Positions 35,601 to 44,900 of a DNA stretch of 64,000 nucleotides are shown piece by piece. Below the pieces are notes generated by a model. That model saw only the letters and a list, made by a program, of their open reading frames with translations, made no database searches and had not been told where the DNA came from. Origin of the DNA: Tricholomella constricta (Eukaryota; Basidiomycota; Agaricomycetes; Agaricales; Lyophyllaceae); assembly GCA_013368375.1 (NCBI GenBank), contig JAACJP010000019.1, positions 1 through 64,000 on the forward strand, read 5' to 3'. Position 1 is the first letter of the stretch; each line of letters begins with the position of its first letter. A program made the translations under genes and the position numbers.

Positions 35601-36695
35601 GCCCGGCTCCAACTCAATCGCGTGATCCCACTGTTTGCGATCGGGGAGTTCGTCAAACGCGACCTTGGAGAAAACGTCCTCAAAGTCGTGGAGGTGGGTC
35701 GGAACGGCGTCGCGGAACGACTTGGGCACAGAGTTCGCGGCATGCGCTTCCGCGAGTCGCTGCGATGTCGTTTGACTGGCACGGATGTGCGCCACAGTCG
35801 GAGGAGGGTGGATCGCAGTTGCAAAGATGCGGTCGCCGTTCAGGAAGGTCTCCGCAAGGAAGTTGTCCGACTCTGGATCGGGTTCCTCCATGACTGGGGT
35901 GTAGGGGAGGAATTCATCCGTGTCAGAGTCGTCCTCGACGTAGGGGCTGGTCGGGGCACGCAGATCCGGCTCTGTGGTCGGAATTCCTTCCGCCCGACAG
36001 GCCTGAATGGCAGCTCGCAGTTTGGTGCGCGAGCGCCGCTCTTCCTTGGCCTCAGCCTTGCAGGTGTTGCAACACGACGGCGCCCGACTCATTTTCACCC
36101 TCTTCGTCGCCCAATCAATGTCGGGGTTGTGGTCTCGAAGCCAGGTGAATCCGAGGATGAGATCCTGCTTCCCGATGCCTGCGACTGCGAACAGCACCCG
36201 TTCGGAGTGACCGTCATAGCGTAGAACCGCGTCTACAACATATCCGATGGCGCCCGCTTGGTTAGGGGTTCCATCGACGTTATAGGCTAGTGTAGGGCGG
36301 TTTAACGGTCGGGTCTTCAGTTTGTGCTTCTCAACAAAGGCGGTGTTAATGAAGCATCCAGTGGCTCCGCTGTCAACGAGGGCAGAGAGCGAGTGCGTCT
36401 CCTGGGTGTCGGTGGTCTCAAGCTCGACCTTGAGCGACAGGGATAAGGAGTCGGGGGAGGCGGCGATCACGAAGCGACGGGGTAGTCGTTTTTCCCAGCG
36501 TGGTAGTCCGCGACGCGATGGTGCGGTCGGCTTGGTCGGAGCGACCAACGGAGATGGCGATTGGTCAGGGGAGGATTGTACGTCTTCGTCGATTGGTTCA
36601 CCCGTAGAAGTAGCAGCAATATTAAGTATATTGGGGTACTCTACAGATAGGGGGGCGAACCGATTACGACTAGACAACGGGGGCGTACTTTTCAC
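32670..36695 (-). CDS. A-family pol polyprotein (1341 aa), intact
   Basis: Domains in order: retropepsin (LVDSGATGCFIN, about aa 105), RT (LDVRWGYNNVRI, FFGLTNSPATFQ, VYLDDILIYT about aa 520), RNase H (IEADSSDFATGAVLSQ, IHDKEMLAI, LTDHKNLEYF), integrase zinc finger (HHDSKIAGHPGRW, CDMCLRTK), integrase core (VDFITELPE, VSDRGPQFVAEF, YHPQTDGQTERVNQ) and a C-terminal chromodomain (KLQYKILWKGYGYEEASWEP). All catalytic motifs are present. No ATG lies near the start; the frame opens just before gag's stop in the -1 frame, so expression likely needs a -1 shift at 36707-36713 or reinitiation. The chromodomain probably guides integration toward marked chromatin, as in other chromoviruses. Confidence 0.93.
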   Translation of the reverse strand: MKSTPPLSSRNRFAPLSVEYPNILNIAATSTGEPIDEDVQSSPDQSPSPLVAPTKPTAPSRRGLPRWEKRLPRRFVIAASPDSLSLSLKVELETTDTQETHSLSALVDSGATGCFINTAFVEKHKLKTRPLNRPTLAYNVDGTPNQAGAIGYVVDAVLRYDGHSERVLFAVAGIGKQDLILGFTWLRDHNPDIDWATKRVKMSRAPSCCNTCKAEAKEERRSRTKLRAAIQACRAEGIPTTEPDLRAPTSPYVEDDSDTDEFLPYTPVMEEPDPESDNFLAETFLNGDRIFATAIHPPPTVAHIRASQTTSQRLAEAHAANSVPKSFRDAVPTHLHDFEDVFSKVAFDELPDRKQWDHAIELEPGASPSGTKVYPLSPAEQVELDAFLKENLESGRIRPSKSPMASPVFFIKKKDGALWLVQDYRTLNALTVKNRYPLPLISELVNNLRGARYFTKLDVRWGYNNVRIKEGDEWKAAFRTNRGLFEPLVMFFGLTNSPATFQTMMNDIFRDLIAEGVVCVYLDDILIYTKTLEEHRRVARLVLDRLREHKLFLKPEKCEFEQTKVEYLGLIISHGQAEMDPVKVAGVSEWPAPRNKNEVQAFLGFTNFYRRFIQDFSHHARPLFDLTGKDVAWRWEASEQSAFDLLKSAITSRPVLAFPDDDRPYRIEADSSDFATGAVLSQESPSDGKWHPVAFYSKSLNAVERNYEIHDKEMLAIIRSLEEWRHFVEGAKHKVEILTDHKNLEYFLTAKKLNRRQARWSLYLANFDFTLHHRPGRSMGKPDALSRRTDHGNGSGDNADIVLLKPEFFAIRATEGLVLVGEEDDVLKAIRKGNRDGAQEDAVAKAAQLVKASKTAGRSLRFGEWGEEGGLLTFRGRIYVPNVPDLRRRIVEQHHDSKIAGHPGRWKTLELVSRNYWWPQMSRFVGSYTSTCDMCLRTKPRRQLPVGQLQPLPIPEGRWNVVSVDFITELPESNGHDAIMNVVDSVGKRAHFIASHTTCSALGAANLYRRHVWKLHGLPDAFVSDRGPQFVAEFTRELYRLLRIKLSASTAYHPQTDGQTERVNQELEQFLRVFCNERQNDWEDLLPDAEFSYNNHVHSATQQTPFLLDTGRHPRMGFEPRQGTSKNESAEEFVERMKEAQEEAKAALAKAKDDMERYYNQRHAPAPDYQPGDKVYLDAADISTTRPSKKLSHRYLGPFVVQRRVGPLAYRLLLPQSMKRIHPVFHVVKLVPAVADPIEGRQSDPPPPPDIINDEPHYEVHKILDSRIFRKKLQYKILWKGYGYEEASWEPRENVVAPDLVRKFHRDNPDAARHIRGIFTLSPAVFATVTPHRAVAIQEGG

Positions 36696-36706
36696 CCGTT
36701 GTGCGA

Positions 36707-36713
36707 CTAAAAA
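36707..36713 (-). promoter_or_regulatory. Putative -1 frameshift site at gag/pol junction of A
   Basis: Gag reads GAT-TTT-TAG. A slip of one base back on the T run gives TTT-TTA and continues directly into pol. The same T-TTT-TAR lies at the gag/pol junction of the copies at 26215-26221 and 17598-17604. Function is inferred from conservation. Confidence 0.55.
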
Positions 36714-37990
36714 TCCTCTTCCGTGGCCAAGGCGGTCGGGTCGGCCGACTCGGGAGTCGGGTCAGCCTGGATCGCATCCTTGCGTGCCAGTAGCTGCATG
36801 ATCAGCTCATCCAGTTCCTCCGGCATGATGTGGCGCACGTCGAAGCGCAATGGACAGTCACGCCAGAAGTGCCCCGGTTGTTTGCACCGACGGCACTTGT
36901 CGTCGCGAACAGGGCGACCGGTGAATCGATCAATGTCCATAGGGACACCGGGAGAAAGAGCTGGCGCTCGGGGGGCATGCGCGACATGCGTCGGAGCCGA
37001 CACACGAGCAGGAGCAACTGGTTGCGCAGAAGGTCGCCAGTGGAGAGCGGGCGCGACTGGGTGCACGGGGACGAGGGCGGTCGGGCGACTAGCCGACGGG
37101 ATGGTCGGAGGTGTCCGACGGTGGAAGTCCTCCTCAGTCCTCATGATGAAGTCCTGGGAGCGGGCGATCGCTAGCCAGTCCTCGATCTTGGAGTCGTTGG
37201 GCCGACCCGTGGTGATGCTTCCGAGTCGCTTCGAAAGCTTTGGGTCCATGCCCCGACGGAACTTGAGGACCAGGTGGCGACCATCCGGGTAGTCGGCCTT
37301 GACCCACAGGGCCTTGAACGAGTCTATGTACTCGTCGATGGTGCGCCCGTTCTGGAAATACGCCGTCGACTCGAGGATGAGCGCGGCGTCGGCGACCTCG
37401 TCAAACAGGAAGAACTCCTTCTCGAAGTTCGATACGAAGTCGTCCCAGGTCGGGAACGCGCGCTTCACCGACCCGCACTGAAAGACGCGACCGACGAAGT
37501 CAGCAGCGCGACCGTGTTGCATGAACGACAACACCCAGCTAATTCGGGCGTGGTCGTCGGTGAACTGCCCGGTGGTCAGCGAGAAGTAGAGCTGACACGC
37601 ATTCCAGAAGGCACGTCCGCCCAATCGTGCGCCATCGTAGGTGGGAGGAGGCGACGGCCGAATGTGCGATCCTGATCGCGGAGGGGGAGACGTCGGCGAG
37701 GGTTGCGCCGGCGTCGCGGGGGTCGTAGATGCTGCTGGGGAGGCAGCGGAGGGGTTCCCCAAAATGAGGGTATCTAAAAGAGAGGAGATGCGGTCCAGGG
37801 TGGCCGAGTTGGAGGTTTGGGTGTGGGAGAGAGCCGATATCGTGGTTTCGAGGCTCGCCAGTCGCTCTTCTGGCGTAAGCGCAGGGGGAGACGATGGCGT
37901 GTCAAAATCACCGAATTCGGACATCTCGAGACGGGGCTGGGGCGATGATCGGAGCGGGCGCGTGTTGGACGGGTTGCGTGTAGCAGACAC
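36707..37990 (-). CDS. A-family gag (427 aa), intact
   Basis: Starts MSATRNPSNTRPLRSS. N-terminal short coiled-coil-like helix (ERLASLETTISALSHTQ), a Pro/Ser-rich linker, the capsid-like region (FWNACQLYFSLTTGQFTDDH to KLSKRLGSITTGRPNDSK) and a CCHC knuckle CRRCKQPGHFWRDC near residue 370. The C-terminus ends LATEEDF. It should form particles and bind the genomic RNA. Confidence 0.92.
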   Translation of the reverse strand: MSATRNPSNTRPLRSSPQPRLEMSEFGDFDTPSSPPALTPEERLASLETTISALSHTQTSNSATLDRISSLLDTLILGNPSAASPAASTTPATPAQPSPTSPPPRSGSHIRPSPPPTYDGARLGGRAFWNACQLYFSLTTGQFTDDHARISWVLSFMQHGRAADFVGRVFQCGSVKRAFPTWDDFVSNFEKEFFLFDEVADAALILESTAYFQNGRTIDEYIDSFKALWVKADYPDGRHLVLKFRRGMDPKLSKRLGSITTGRPNDSKIEDWLAIARSQDFIMRTEEDFHRRTPPTIPSASRPTALVPVHPVAPALHWRPSAQPVAPARVSAPTHVAHAPRAPALSPGVPMDIDRFTGRPVRDDKCRRCKQPGHFWRDCPLRFDVRHIMPEELDELIMQLLARKDAIQADPTPESADPTALATEEDF

Positions 37991-38040
37991 GTGTTTCGAC
38001 GCGGAAGCTTGATCGGTCGGCCTCGCCGGGTCTTAGGTTG

Positions 38041-38050
38041 AGTCTATTCT
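38041..38050 (-). promoter_or_regulatory. Putative self-priming primer-binding site of A
   Basis: Minus strand AGAATAGACT begins two bases after the 5' LTR. It is complementary to AGTCTATTCT within the element's own LTR (38178-38169, minus strand). This resembles Tf1-type self-priming instead of tRNA priming. Confidence 0.65.
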
Positions 38051-38052
38051 GC

Positions 38053-38521
38053 TGTTAGGGCGACCTCACGAGCAGAGCTGAGTCGTACTGGCAGAGGGGA
38101 ATCCGAAGTTATATTAAGTACAGTGAGGAATGTAAAGAGGGGCTTACCTGGCAGAGGGGAATCCGAAGAGAATAGACTAAGGATCCCCAATGCCAGTGGG
38201 CCGACTATATACGAGTACTGTACATAATAATCAAGGAATGGTCTGCGGCGCATGTATGGACACGTTCCCGACGCTGTCCGATCCTCGTGGCTCAGGGTAC
38301 GGGCACGAGTTGGGACAGCCGACGTCGGGATGTCGGGTGGTCGGGATCGGCGTCGGGCGCGCGCAGGGAGAGATGGGAACGACAGGAAGTGTGTAAGTAT
38401 ATACACCGACGCTTGGGTTGGAGCGTCGGGGGTCGGGATCGCGAACGGTCGGGGGAGCGATCGCATGAGCGGGGGGACGATCGGTGAGCGTCGGAGGGCG
38501 CGAAAGGGAGTTCCCCTAACA
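38053..38521 (-). mobile_element. A element 5' LTR
   Basis: 469 bp; pairs with the LTR at 32201-32669. Repeat copies at 38088-38108 and 38148-38168, primer segment at 38169-38178. Confidence 0.93.
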
Positions 38522-38526
38522 CTTAC

Positions 38527-38732
38527 TATCTTATCGACTAATCTGATCTAATCGTATCTTATCGACACGATTATGCTATTGTTTGGCAACACCTTCCGGT
38601 GTTGCCTATTTAATCCTTTACATTACATAATTAAATAGTAGACCTTGTACACCTATACGTAGCAATCGACAGACTTGTCAAGCTTACGTCTAGCGTGCAC
38701 AGCAAGGTCCCCAATCTTGTAACTCCGTTACA
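38527..38732 (+). mobile_element. B element 5' LTR, major part
   Basis: Continues the 15 bp at 32186-32200 after the A insertion and its CTTAC duplication. Ends CTCCGTTACA. Contains the GGCAACACC/GGTGTTGCC hairpin. The primer-binding site beyond it (TTTTTTAAGCTACC) was not matched to a tRNA or to the LTR. Confidence 0.92.
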
Positions 38733-38840
38733 TTTTTTTAAGCTACCTTGCTTTCTATTGCTGCGTACCCACGACATTACGCAGAACCACATTCCATTTA
38801 GAACACCCATCATCAAAAGAACCCACGAGACCCAGACCCG

Positions 38841-41800
38841 ATGACACCAACTCCCACATCCGGAAAGAGCCGAACTCCGGTCTTCGAGGATGCGCTCGCA
38901 GCGCATCCTCCATCACAACTTCCACTGCAACCAGTGGAAGTCGGATCAGTCACTGGTGGACAAAGTCCACCAGCGCAGAATACACTAGGATTAGAATCGG
39001 AGGAACCTTGGCCGATAGCAAGCACCAATGTGCCGGGGAGCTTGGCCGACGAATTGGCCAGGTCACATCGACCTGGCCCCACGGCAGGAAGCAGATGGCC
39101 AGACAGCCGTCTGTCAAGTAGAGCGTTCGGGGCGTCCACCCTGAGCATAGTCAAGATGGAGTCGGACGAAGACGACTTGTCCGACCCCGAGGCCAATGAA
39201 GAAGAAGCCAGCGATAGGGAATTGCTGGCGCTAAAAGTGAAGCAATTCTGGGACACCACCGATGTTGTTAGCGAACATCGACGAAGACGACTAGAGGAAC
39301 GAGCGGATAGGCTCGTTCTACGATCAACCGGAGCACAGTCCGTTGGAGAAATGGTCGTACAGGAGTATGCCGACCGATACTTGGAAGCGCTGTCCGTAGT
39401 AGTTACGGAATACAGGAAGAAGTACCCTAAGGGAACTTCGAATTCAGCAGTCAGCTCGATCGCTGGGACTCCTATACCTAAGAAAGCTCCGCTCAACAAA
39501 GGAAAAGGTCGTTGGGATGACCTTTTCACCCCTCAAGCAGTGGCCTCTGGATCGAACCAGCCTCTTGATGAGGCTGCCATGGCAGTATCTGCGCTGCATC
39601 AAGCGCGCCAGTTAGGAGAATCTGACGACGATTATCGTCGTCGGGCCGCGGCAGCGAAACGCGAAAGAATGACTCGCGAAGAGCACCTTGCGCAACCACA
39701 AGGTTCCCGATGGGCCCCTGTTAGTGAGTCTACATTAGACCCACCCACTGAGCGTAAGGACACGAATTCGCAACCAGCTGGCACTGAAAGCGTGCCAGCT
39801 ATTCAAGTACCTCCGGAGGCTAAGGATGGCCGTGTTCCATTAGCGAAAGAGTGGAACAACCGGATCGCTTACCAGCGTCTGAGAAATGCTGATCTATCAC
39901 GGAGCAAGTTCACGAATTATGACGACCAAGGAGTCATCTTTGAAGGACATATGCCTGTGGATGAGATGGCGAGGCAATGGGCCTCGCAAACTCAAGGTTC
40001 GGATGGTGGGTTAGTAACTGGATTGGAAGCCGTCGAAAAGAATAATTCGACGGCGATAGCTAACGGTCGTCGAGACATGCGGGTTCGAATAAGTGAACCC
40101 GCGGAATATGCGCAGCCTCGAGCTCAGACTCGAGGCTATTCAATGCCTGCTCCGATCCGCCGGAGTCAATCAATTGCGGACGGAATACATGCTGCCGGAG
40201 AGCAGCATAAAACTAAGATGCATGAGCGATTGCATCAATTAATGCACGAGCATTTGTCGGTACGACTGTCGCTTCCGGACGGGACGAAATCTCGGCGTGC
40301 GGACTCAAAGTCCGTAGGCACTTATAGTGGAAGTGCAAAGTTCGGCGACCTTGAAGAATGGCTGTCGAGCCTCGTCGTGATGCTGGCAGTGAGCCAGTTT
40401 GGAGGAGAAGAACGCGACCAAGAGCGCGTTCTGATAACATCCGAGTTTCTCGATGGCGAAGCTCGAAAGTGGTACAATCGCCACGTTATACATGTGAACC
40501 GCGAGAAGCAGTTCTGGACGTTTGAAGACGTCGTACTTGGATTGTATGACCGGTTCGTGCTACCCTCAACCATGCAAGATGCTCATAACAACTTTAATGC
40601 CGTTACTTACTCGGCGAGCAAAGGAATACAAGGTTTATATGATGACCTTGTGGACCATGCCATGAATATGGCAGCAAGAACGGACGATTGGACGTTCCTG
40701 GAGAAATTCCTCAAGACACTTCCGCGTGAGATGCGGAAGGCATTATTCGATGACGGGCTATCACCCAAAATCAACACGGCCCAAGAGTTCCTAGCGGTGG
40801 GCTTAGCACACCAAGCCACCCAGAAGACGGCTGATTACTTTGAGCGGAACATAACCGCTCAGCGAAGTCAACCGAGTCAACCGCGGAAACCAGATGGGGG
40901 GCGAGTAAACACCGCACAAAACAATTTCAACAGGACTCGACGTGTGTTTGGCGCACTTAATGAAAAACCATACGCCAAGCTAGCGTATCAGGATCAACCA
41001 GGACGTGGAGAGCAAAAGCCCCACGTCGAAAAACCAGCGATGAAGACGGGAGATCGTCCGCGTTACGATCAAACCAAAAACCACGATCATCACAACCACC
41101 CCCCGGGGGAAGTGTGCTTTAATTGTGGGAAACTAGGGCATTTTGCAAAAGATTGCAAACAGCCCAAGAAACAGCGAGCGTTCCTACAGGCCGCACGTAC
41201 AGCGGCACCTGACGCAGCAAGTGAGGCGGACGACAAAGATACTTCTCCCGAGGACCCGGACGGACGAGACAATGGACGCCCTGAGACCGAGGCGGACAAT
41301 GAAGACGAAGGCGATGAGTTCGTAGATATGGAGGTCTACGAAAATGAATACTATGCTCGGGACGATGAGACCGAGCGTATGTTTGCAATGACAGAAGTAA
41401 TTGCGTCAGAAGAACGCAATGATAAACCACCAAGTCGTAAAGTGAAAGTGCGGACGGGTAGGGACAAGATTGCTCGTCCCGTAGTCCCGATAAAGGACAA
41501 GGAGTGCCTGGTCACCTACATTAATGTAGGTGGACATGAGGCTTGGACCCTCTGGGATTCCGGGAGTACGACTACCGGACTTACACCGTCATTCGCTCAA
41601 GTGGCCGATATTCGAGTGTTTCCGTTGGAGGATCCATTAATCCTCCAGCTCGGAACTAAAGGAAGTCGGGCCACAGTAAATTTTGGCACGACGGTGGAAG
41701 CCGTTCTTCCAGGGTTTAAAGGCAAGGTTTACATGGACCTTGCTAACTTTGATCGATACGACGTGATTATAGGCACGCCGTTTATGCGCGCAAACAACGT

Positions 41801-41927
41801 CGTGCTGGACTTTAACCGTGACGAAGTTGTCGTCAATGGAGTTGCTACACCAGCGACTAAAGTAAAAATGGAGGATACCGATGGCCGAGTTAGACGCCAT
41901 CGGTCATTGGAGAAACGAAGAGAATGA
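38841..41927 (+). CDS. B-family gag-protease (1028 aa)
   Basis: From ATG 38841 (MTPTPTSGKSRTPVFE), 108 bp after the LTR. N-terminal ~430 residues are charged and linker-like. A capsid-like region follows (SAKFGDLEEWLSSLVVMLAV, FLDGEARKWYNRHVIH, DFNAVTYSASKGIQG-type). The zinc knuckle CFNCGKLGHFAKDC is near residue 757, then an acidic stretch and a retropepsin domain (TLWDSGSTTTG near residue 907, DVIIGTPFMRANNVV). It ends in TGA followed by CTA, and pol continues in the same frame. Protease lies in the gag frame, before the stop, unlike family A. Confidence 0.9.
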   Translation: MTPTPTSGKSRTPVFEDALAAHPPSQLPLQPVEVGSVTGGQSPPAQNTLGLESEEPWPIASTNVPGSLADELARSHRPGPTAGSRWPDSRLSSRAFGASTLSIVKMESDEDDLSDPEANEEEASDRELLALKVKQFWDTTDVVSEHRRRRLEERADRLVLRSTGAQSVGEMVVQEYADRYLEALSVVVTEYRKKYPKGTSNSAVSSIAGTPIPKKAPLNKGKGRWDDLFTPQAVASGSNQPLDEAAMAVSALHQARQLGESDDDYRRRAAAAKRERMTREEHLAQPQGSRWAPVSESTLDPPTERKDTNSQPAGTESVPAIQVPPEAKDGRVPLAKEWNNRIAYQRLRNADLSRSKFTNYDDQGVIFEGHMPVDEMARQWASQTQGSDGGLVTGLEAVEKNNSTAIANGRRDMRVRISEPAEYAQPRAQTRGYSMPAPIRRSQSIADGIHAAGEQHKTKMHERLHQLMHEHLSVRLSLPDGTKSRRADSKSVGTYSGSAKFGDLEEWLSSLVVMLAVSQFGGEERDQERVLITSEFLDGEARKWYNRHVIHVNREKQFWTFEDVVLGLYDRFVLPSTMQDAHNNFNAVTYSASKGIQGLYDDLVDHAMNMAARTDDWTFLEKFLKTLPREMRKALFDDGLSPKINTAQEFLAVGLAHQATQKTADYFERNITAQRSQPSQPRKPDGGRVNTAQNNFNRTRRVFGALNEKPYAKLAYQDQPGRGEQKPHVEKPAMKTGDRPRYDQTKNHDHHNHPPGEVCFNCGKLGHFAKDCKQPKKQRAFLQAARTAAPDAASEADDKDTSPEDPDGRDNGRPETEADNEDEGDEFVDMEVYENEYYARDDETERMFAMTEVIASEERNDKPPSRKVKVRTGRDKIARPVVPIKDKECLVTYINVGGHEAWTLWDSGSTTTGLTPSFAQVADIRVFPLEDPLILQLGTKGSRATVNFGTTVEAVLPGFKGKVYMDLANFDRYDVIIGTPFMRANNVVLDFNRDEVVVNGVATPATKVKMEDTDGRVRRHRSLEKRRE

Positions 41928-41930
41928 CTA
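41925..41930 (+). promoter_or_regulatory. Leaky-stop context UGA-CUA at B gag/pol junction
   Basis: TGA CTA separates gag-protease from pol, which is open in the same frame on both sides. UGA-CUA is a well-known readthrough context in fungal and viral genes. Copy 2 keeps the same six bases at 22480-22475. Confidence 0.7.
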
Positions 41931-44900
41931 AAAGTCACAGTAGAAGATGATGATGATCCTGATAACGAGGGTAGGCCGATAAACAGCCTACCGAAGGATC
42001 ACCCAGCACTTCTATTATCCGATGAAGAGTTTCAAGAAACTCTTAAGGAGGGGGATAAGCCACCTCCGAAGAAGAGAAAACCCCAACGACAACAGCAGAA
42101 GGCACAAAACGAGCCTTCGAACGAACGAGCACGGACTCACGAACCATGCGAAGAACGCCAGCGCGATAATGAAGCGCGTAAGACGAGCGGGGCCGATAAG
42201 GATACGGAATCAGAGCCGTATACGAATGCGAGTAATCGATCATTTTGGGATAGACCAAATCCACATCCACAATATGAGTGGATGTTCGACCCACGGATGC
42301 CGCAAGAATGGAACGCAGTAATAGCGTCAATGCGGGCTCACGAAGGAAGAAATGTAGGCACACTAGGACAAGCGTACCGAAATCCACGGCCTGAGGAAGT
42401 ATCGGAGCCAACGGAAATGAATTTTCCGGTTAATATACAACGGGCTAAACAGCCGTTGTATCGGTTACCAGTGAAGGATGAGAGTGACTTTGCTCTCATA
42501 AAACTACGAGCTAGGTTCGATCGTAAACCAAGCAATAAAGACACAGCGCATATCTGCGCTGCAAGAACGGTTAACGGGAAAGGTAAGGCACCCAATGGAG
42601 GCCTTACCGCGGAAGATTATCCACGACTTTGCCAGCAATGGCATGACGAATTCGAAGATATGGTGGGTGGTACGAAACAACAGCTACCACCCTGGCGGGA
42701 AGTCAATCACGAGATTACTCTCGTCGACGATGAGAAACAGTACCAGTACCACGCGCCGAGGTGCCCAATGTCCCTTCGCGAGGAATTCTACGCGAAGGTC
42801 AATCGGTATACAGATTCTAAATGGTGGGAGCCTCGTTTGGTAAAGCAAGCAGCGCCGCTGCTATGTATCCCGAAAAAAGACGGCTCCCTGAGAACACCCT
42901 TGGACGCACGGCAGCGTAACGACAATACGATCAAGGACGTTACGCCCTTGCCAGACCAAGAAATCATTCGCGAGGATGTTGCCAGAGGGAAGATACGATC
43001 AAAGATTGACTTAACGGATGCGTACGAACAAGTACGCATCCTCGAGAAGGACGTACACAAGACCGCCTTTGCAACGATAGCGGGAACATATGTTAGCAAC
43101 ATAATGCAGATCGGGGACTGTAACGCCCCCGCAACATTTCAACGATTAATGACGTCAATTTTTCGGGACGTCATTGGGAAGTTTATGCATGTATACTTGG
43201 ACGACATATTCATATTTTCGAACTCCATCGAAGAACATGAAGATCATCTTCGAGTAGTGTTCGAACGATTACGCGAACAGTCCCTTTATTTGAAGTGGAA
43301 GAAATGCGAACTATATTCGGATCGCGTCGATTGCCTTGGTCATATAATCGACGACCAAGGAATTCACCCCGACGCCGATAAATTGGCACGGATTCGCGAT
43401 TGGAGGATTCCACGGAATTACAACGATATACAGCGATTCGTTGGACTGGTTAATTATCTGGGTCAATTCCTCCCAGATATATCCGCGTACACTGGGCCAC
43501 TAATGGCGATGACCGAGAATGGGTCGCCATTCTATTGGAGACCAATTCATCAACGATGCTTTGAAATGATAAAGCATATATGTTGCACGACGCCAATTAT
43601 TCGGCCTATTCAACCGAAGACAGACGAACCAATTTGGATTATATGTGACGCCTCCAAGTCAGGCGTCGGTGCGATGTATGGTCAAGGACCTACATGGATC
43701 CAAGCTCAGCCGGCTGGATTCATGTCCAAAAAATTCACGAATGCACAGCAGAATTACGCCGTGCATGAACTCGAAACCTTAGCTATCCTCGAAGCATTAC
43801 TTAAGTGGGAGGATAAACTTGTGGGTTATAAAATCCACATCATTACCGACCACAAAGCCCTCGAATTCTTTAAGACCCAGGTGAATTTATCACCTAGGCA
43901 GCGTCGATGGATGGAATACATGTCGTGATTTAACTTCGACATTACCTATGTGAAAGGCGAACTGAATAAAGTCGCCGACTGTCTATCACGATATTTCGAG
44001 AGCGATAACCATCACGATTGTTACGACGTCCACGACTTCGTAGCTGCCGATGTTAGAATCGATCCTACTGGTGAAGATTTACCAGTACCACGATACCATG
44101 AAATCGTGGAAAAAGTAGTTGAAATTTGAGCGATGAAGGACGTAGAAATACGTCGAAGCAAGCATCTTCAAGAACGCCAGGAGGATCGAGATGTCAAAGC
44201 CCAGATAATGGAGGCTGCGGCACCAAGTATCGCATCCGGACCATCGTCACACCTTCAAAAAAGCCAGAGGCCAACCGAACGGGAACAGTACGGTCGGAGA
44301 TATGGTCCTCGGAAGGGACACAGTTGCCCCTCCCCCAGACAAAACGGACGAGAAGATCCGTAACGACGTTATCCTGGGATACCCAAAGGATAAACTATTT
44401 TCAGTGATTCTCACTAACCCAACGGACTTTCGTACGTTCACTACGAAAGACAATCTGATTTGGAACCACGAACACTATAAATGATAGTGTTCTATGCATA
44501 CCCCGAGAACCCGAGATCATCACGTCAATTGTTGAGCAAGCCCATAAAACTATGGGCCATTTCGGTGCCGAACGGACTACTGAATATATTCGACGATGGT
44601 ATTGGTGGCCATCACTAGCCACGACCGTTCGTACGTTTTGTAAAACGTGCGAGTATTGCCAACAGATCAAGACGTCAAATCAGAAACCGTTAGGGAAACT
44701 ACATTCCCTGCCAGTACCCACTAAGCCTTGGGATTCTATCGGAATGGACTTTATCGGTCCATTTCCAGAATCAAAGGGATATAACTACCTATGGGTAGTA
44801 ATTTGTCGTATGACGAGTATGGTGCATATGATACCCATACATACGACGATGACGGCAGCCCAATTATCATGGGTATACCTACGGGAGATCGTCAGGTTAC

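Larger units (their letters stand above)
32201..38521 (-). mobile_element. A-family chromodomain Ty3/gypsy element, complete
   Basis: Two 469-bp LTRs (32201-32669 and 38053-38521) that differ at one position I noticed, TGTT...AACA termini, and 5-bp target duplications CTTAC at 32196-32200 and 38522-38526. Gag and pol are both open. Near-identical LTRs mean a recent insertion. Order gag-PR-RT-RH-IN-chromodomain places it among chromoviruses. Confidence 0.95.
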
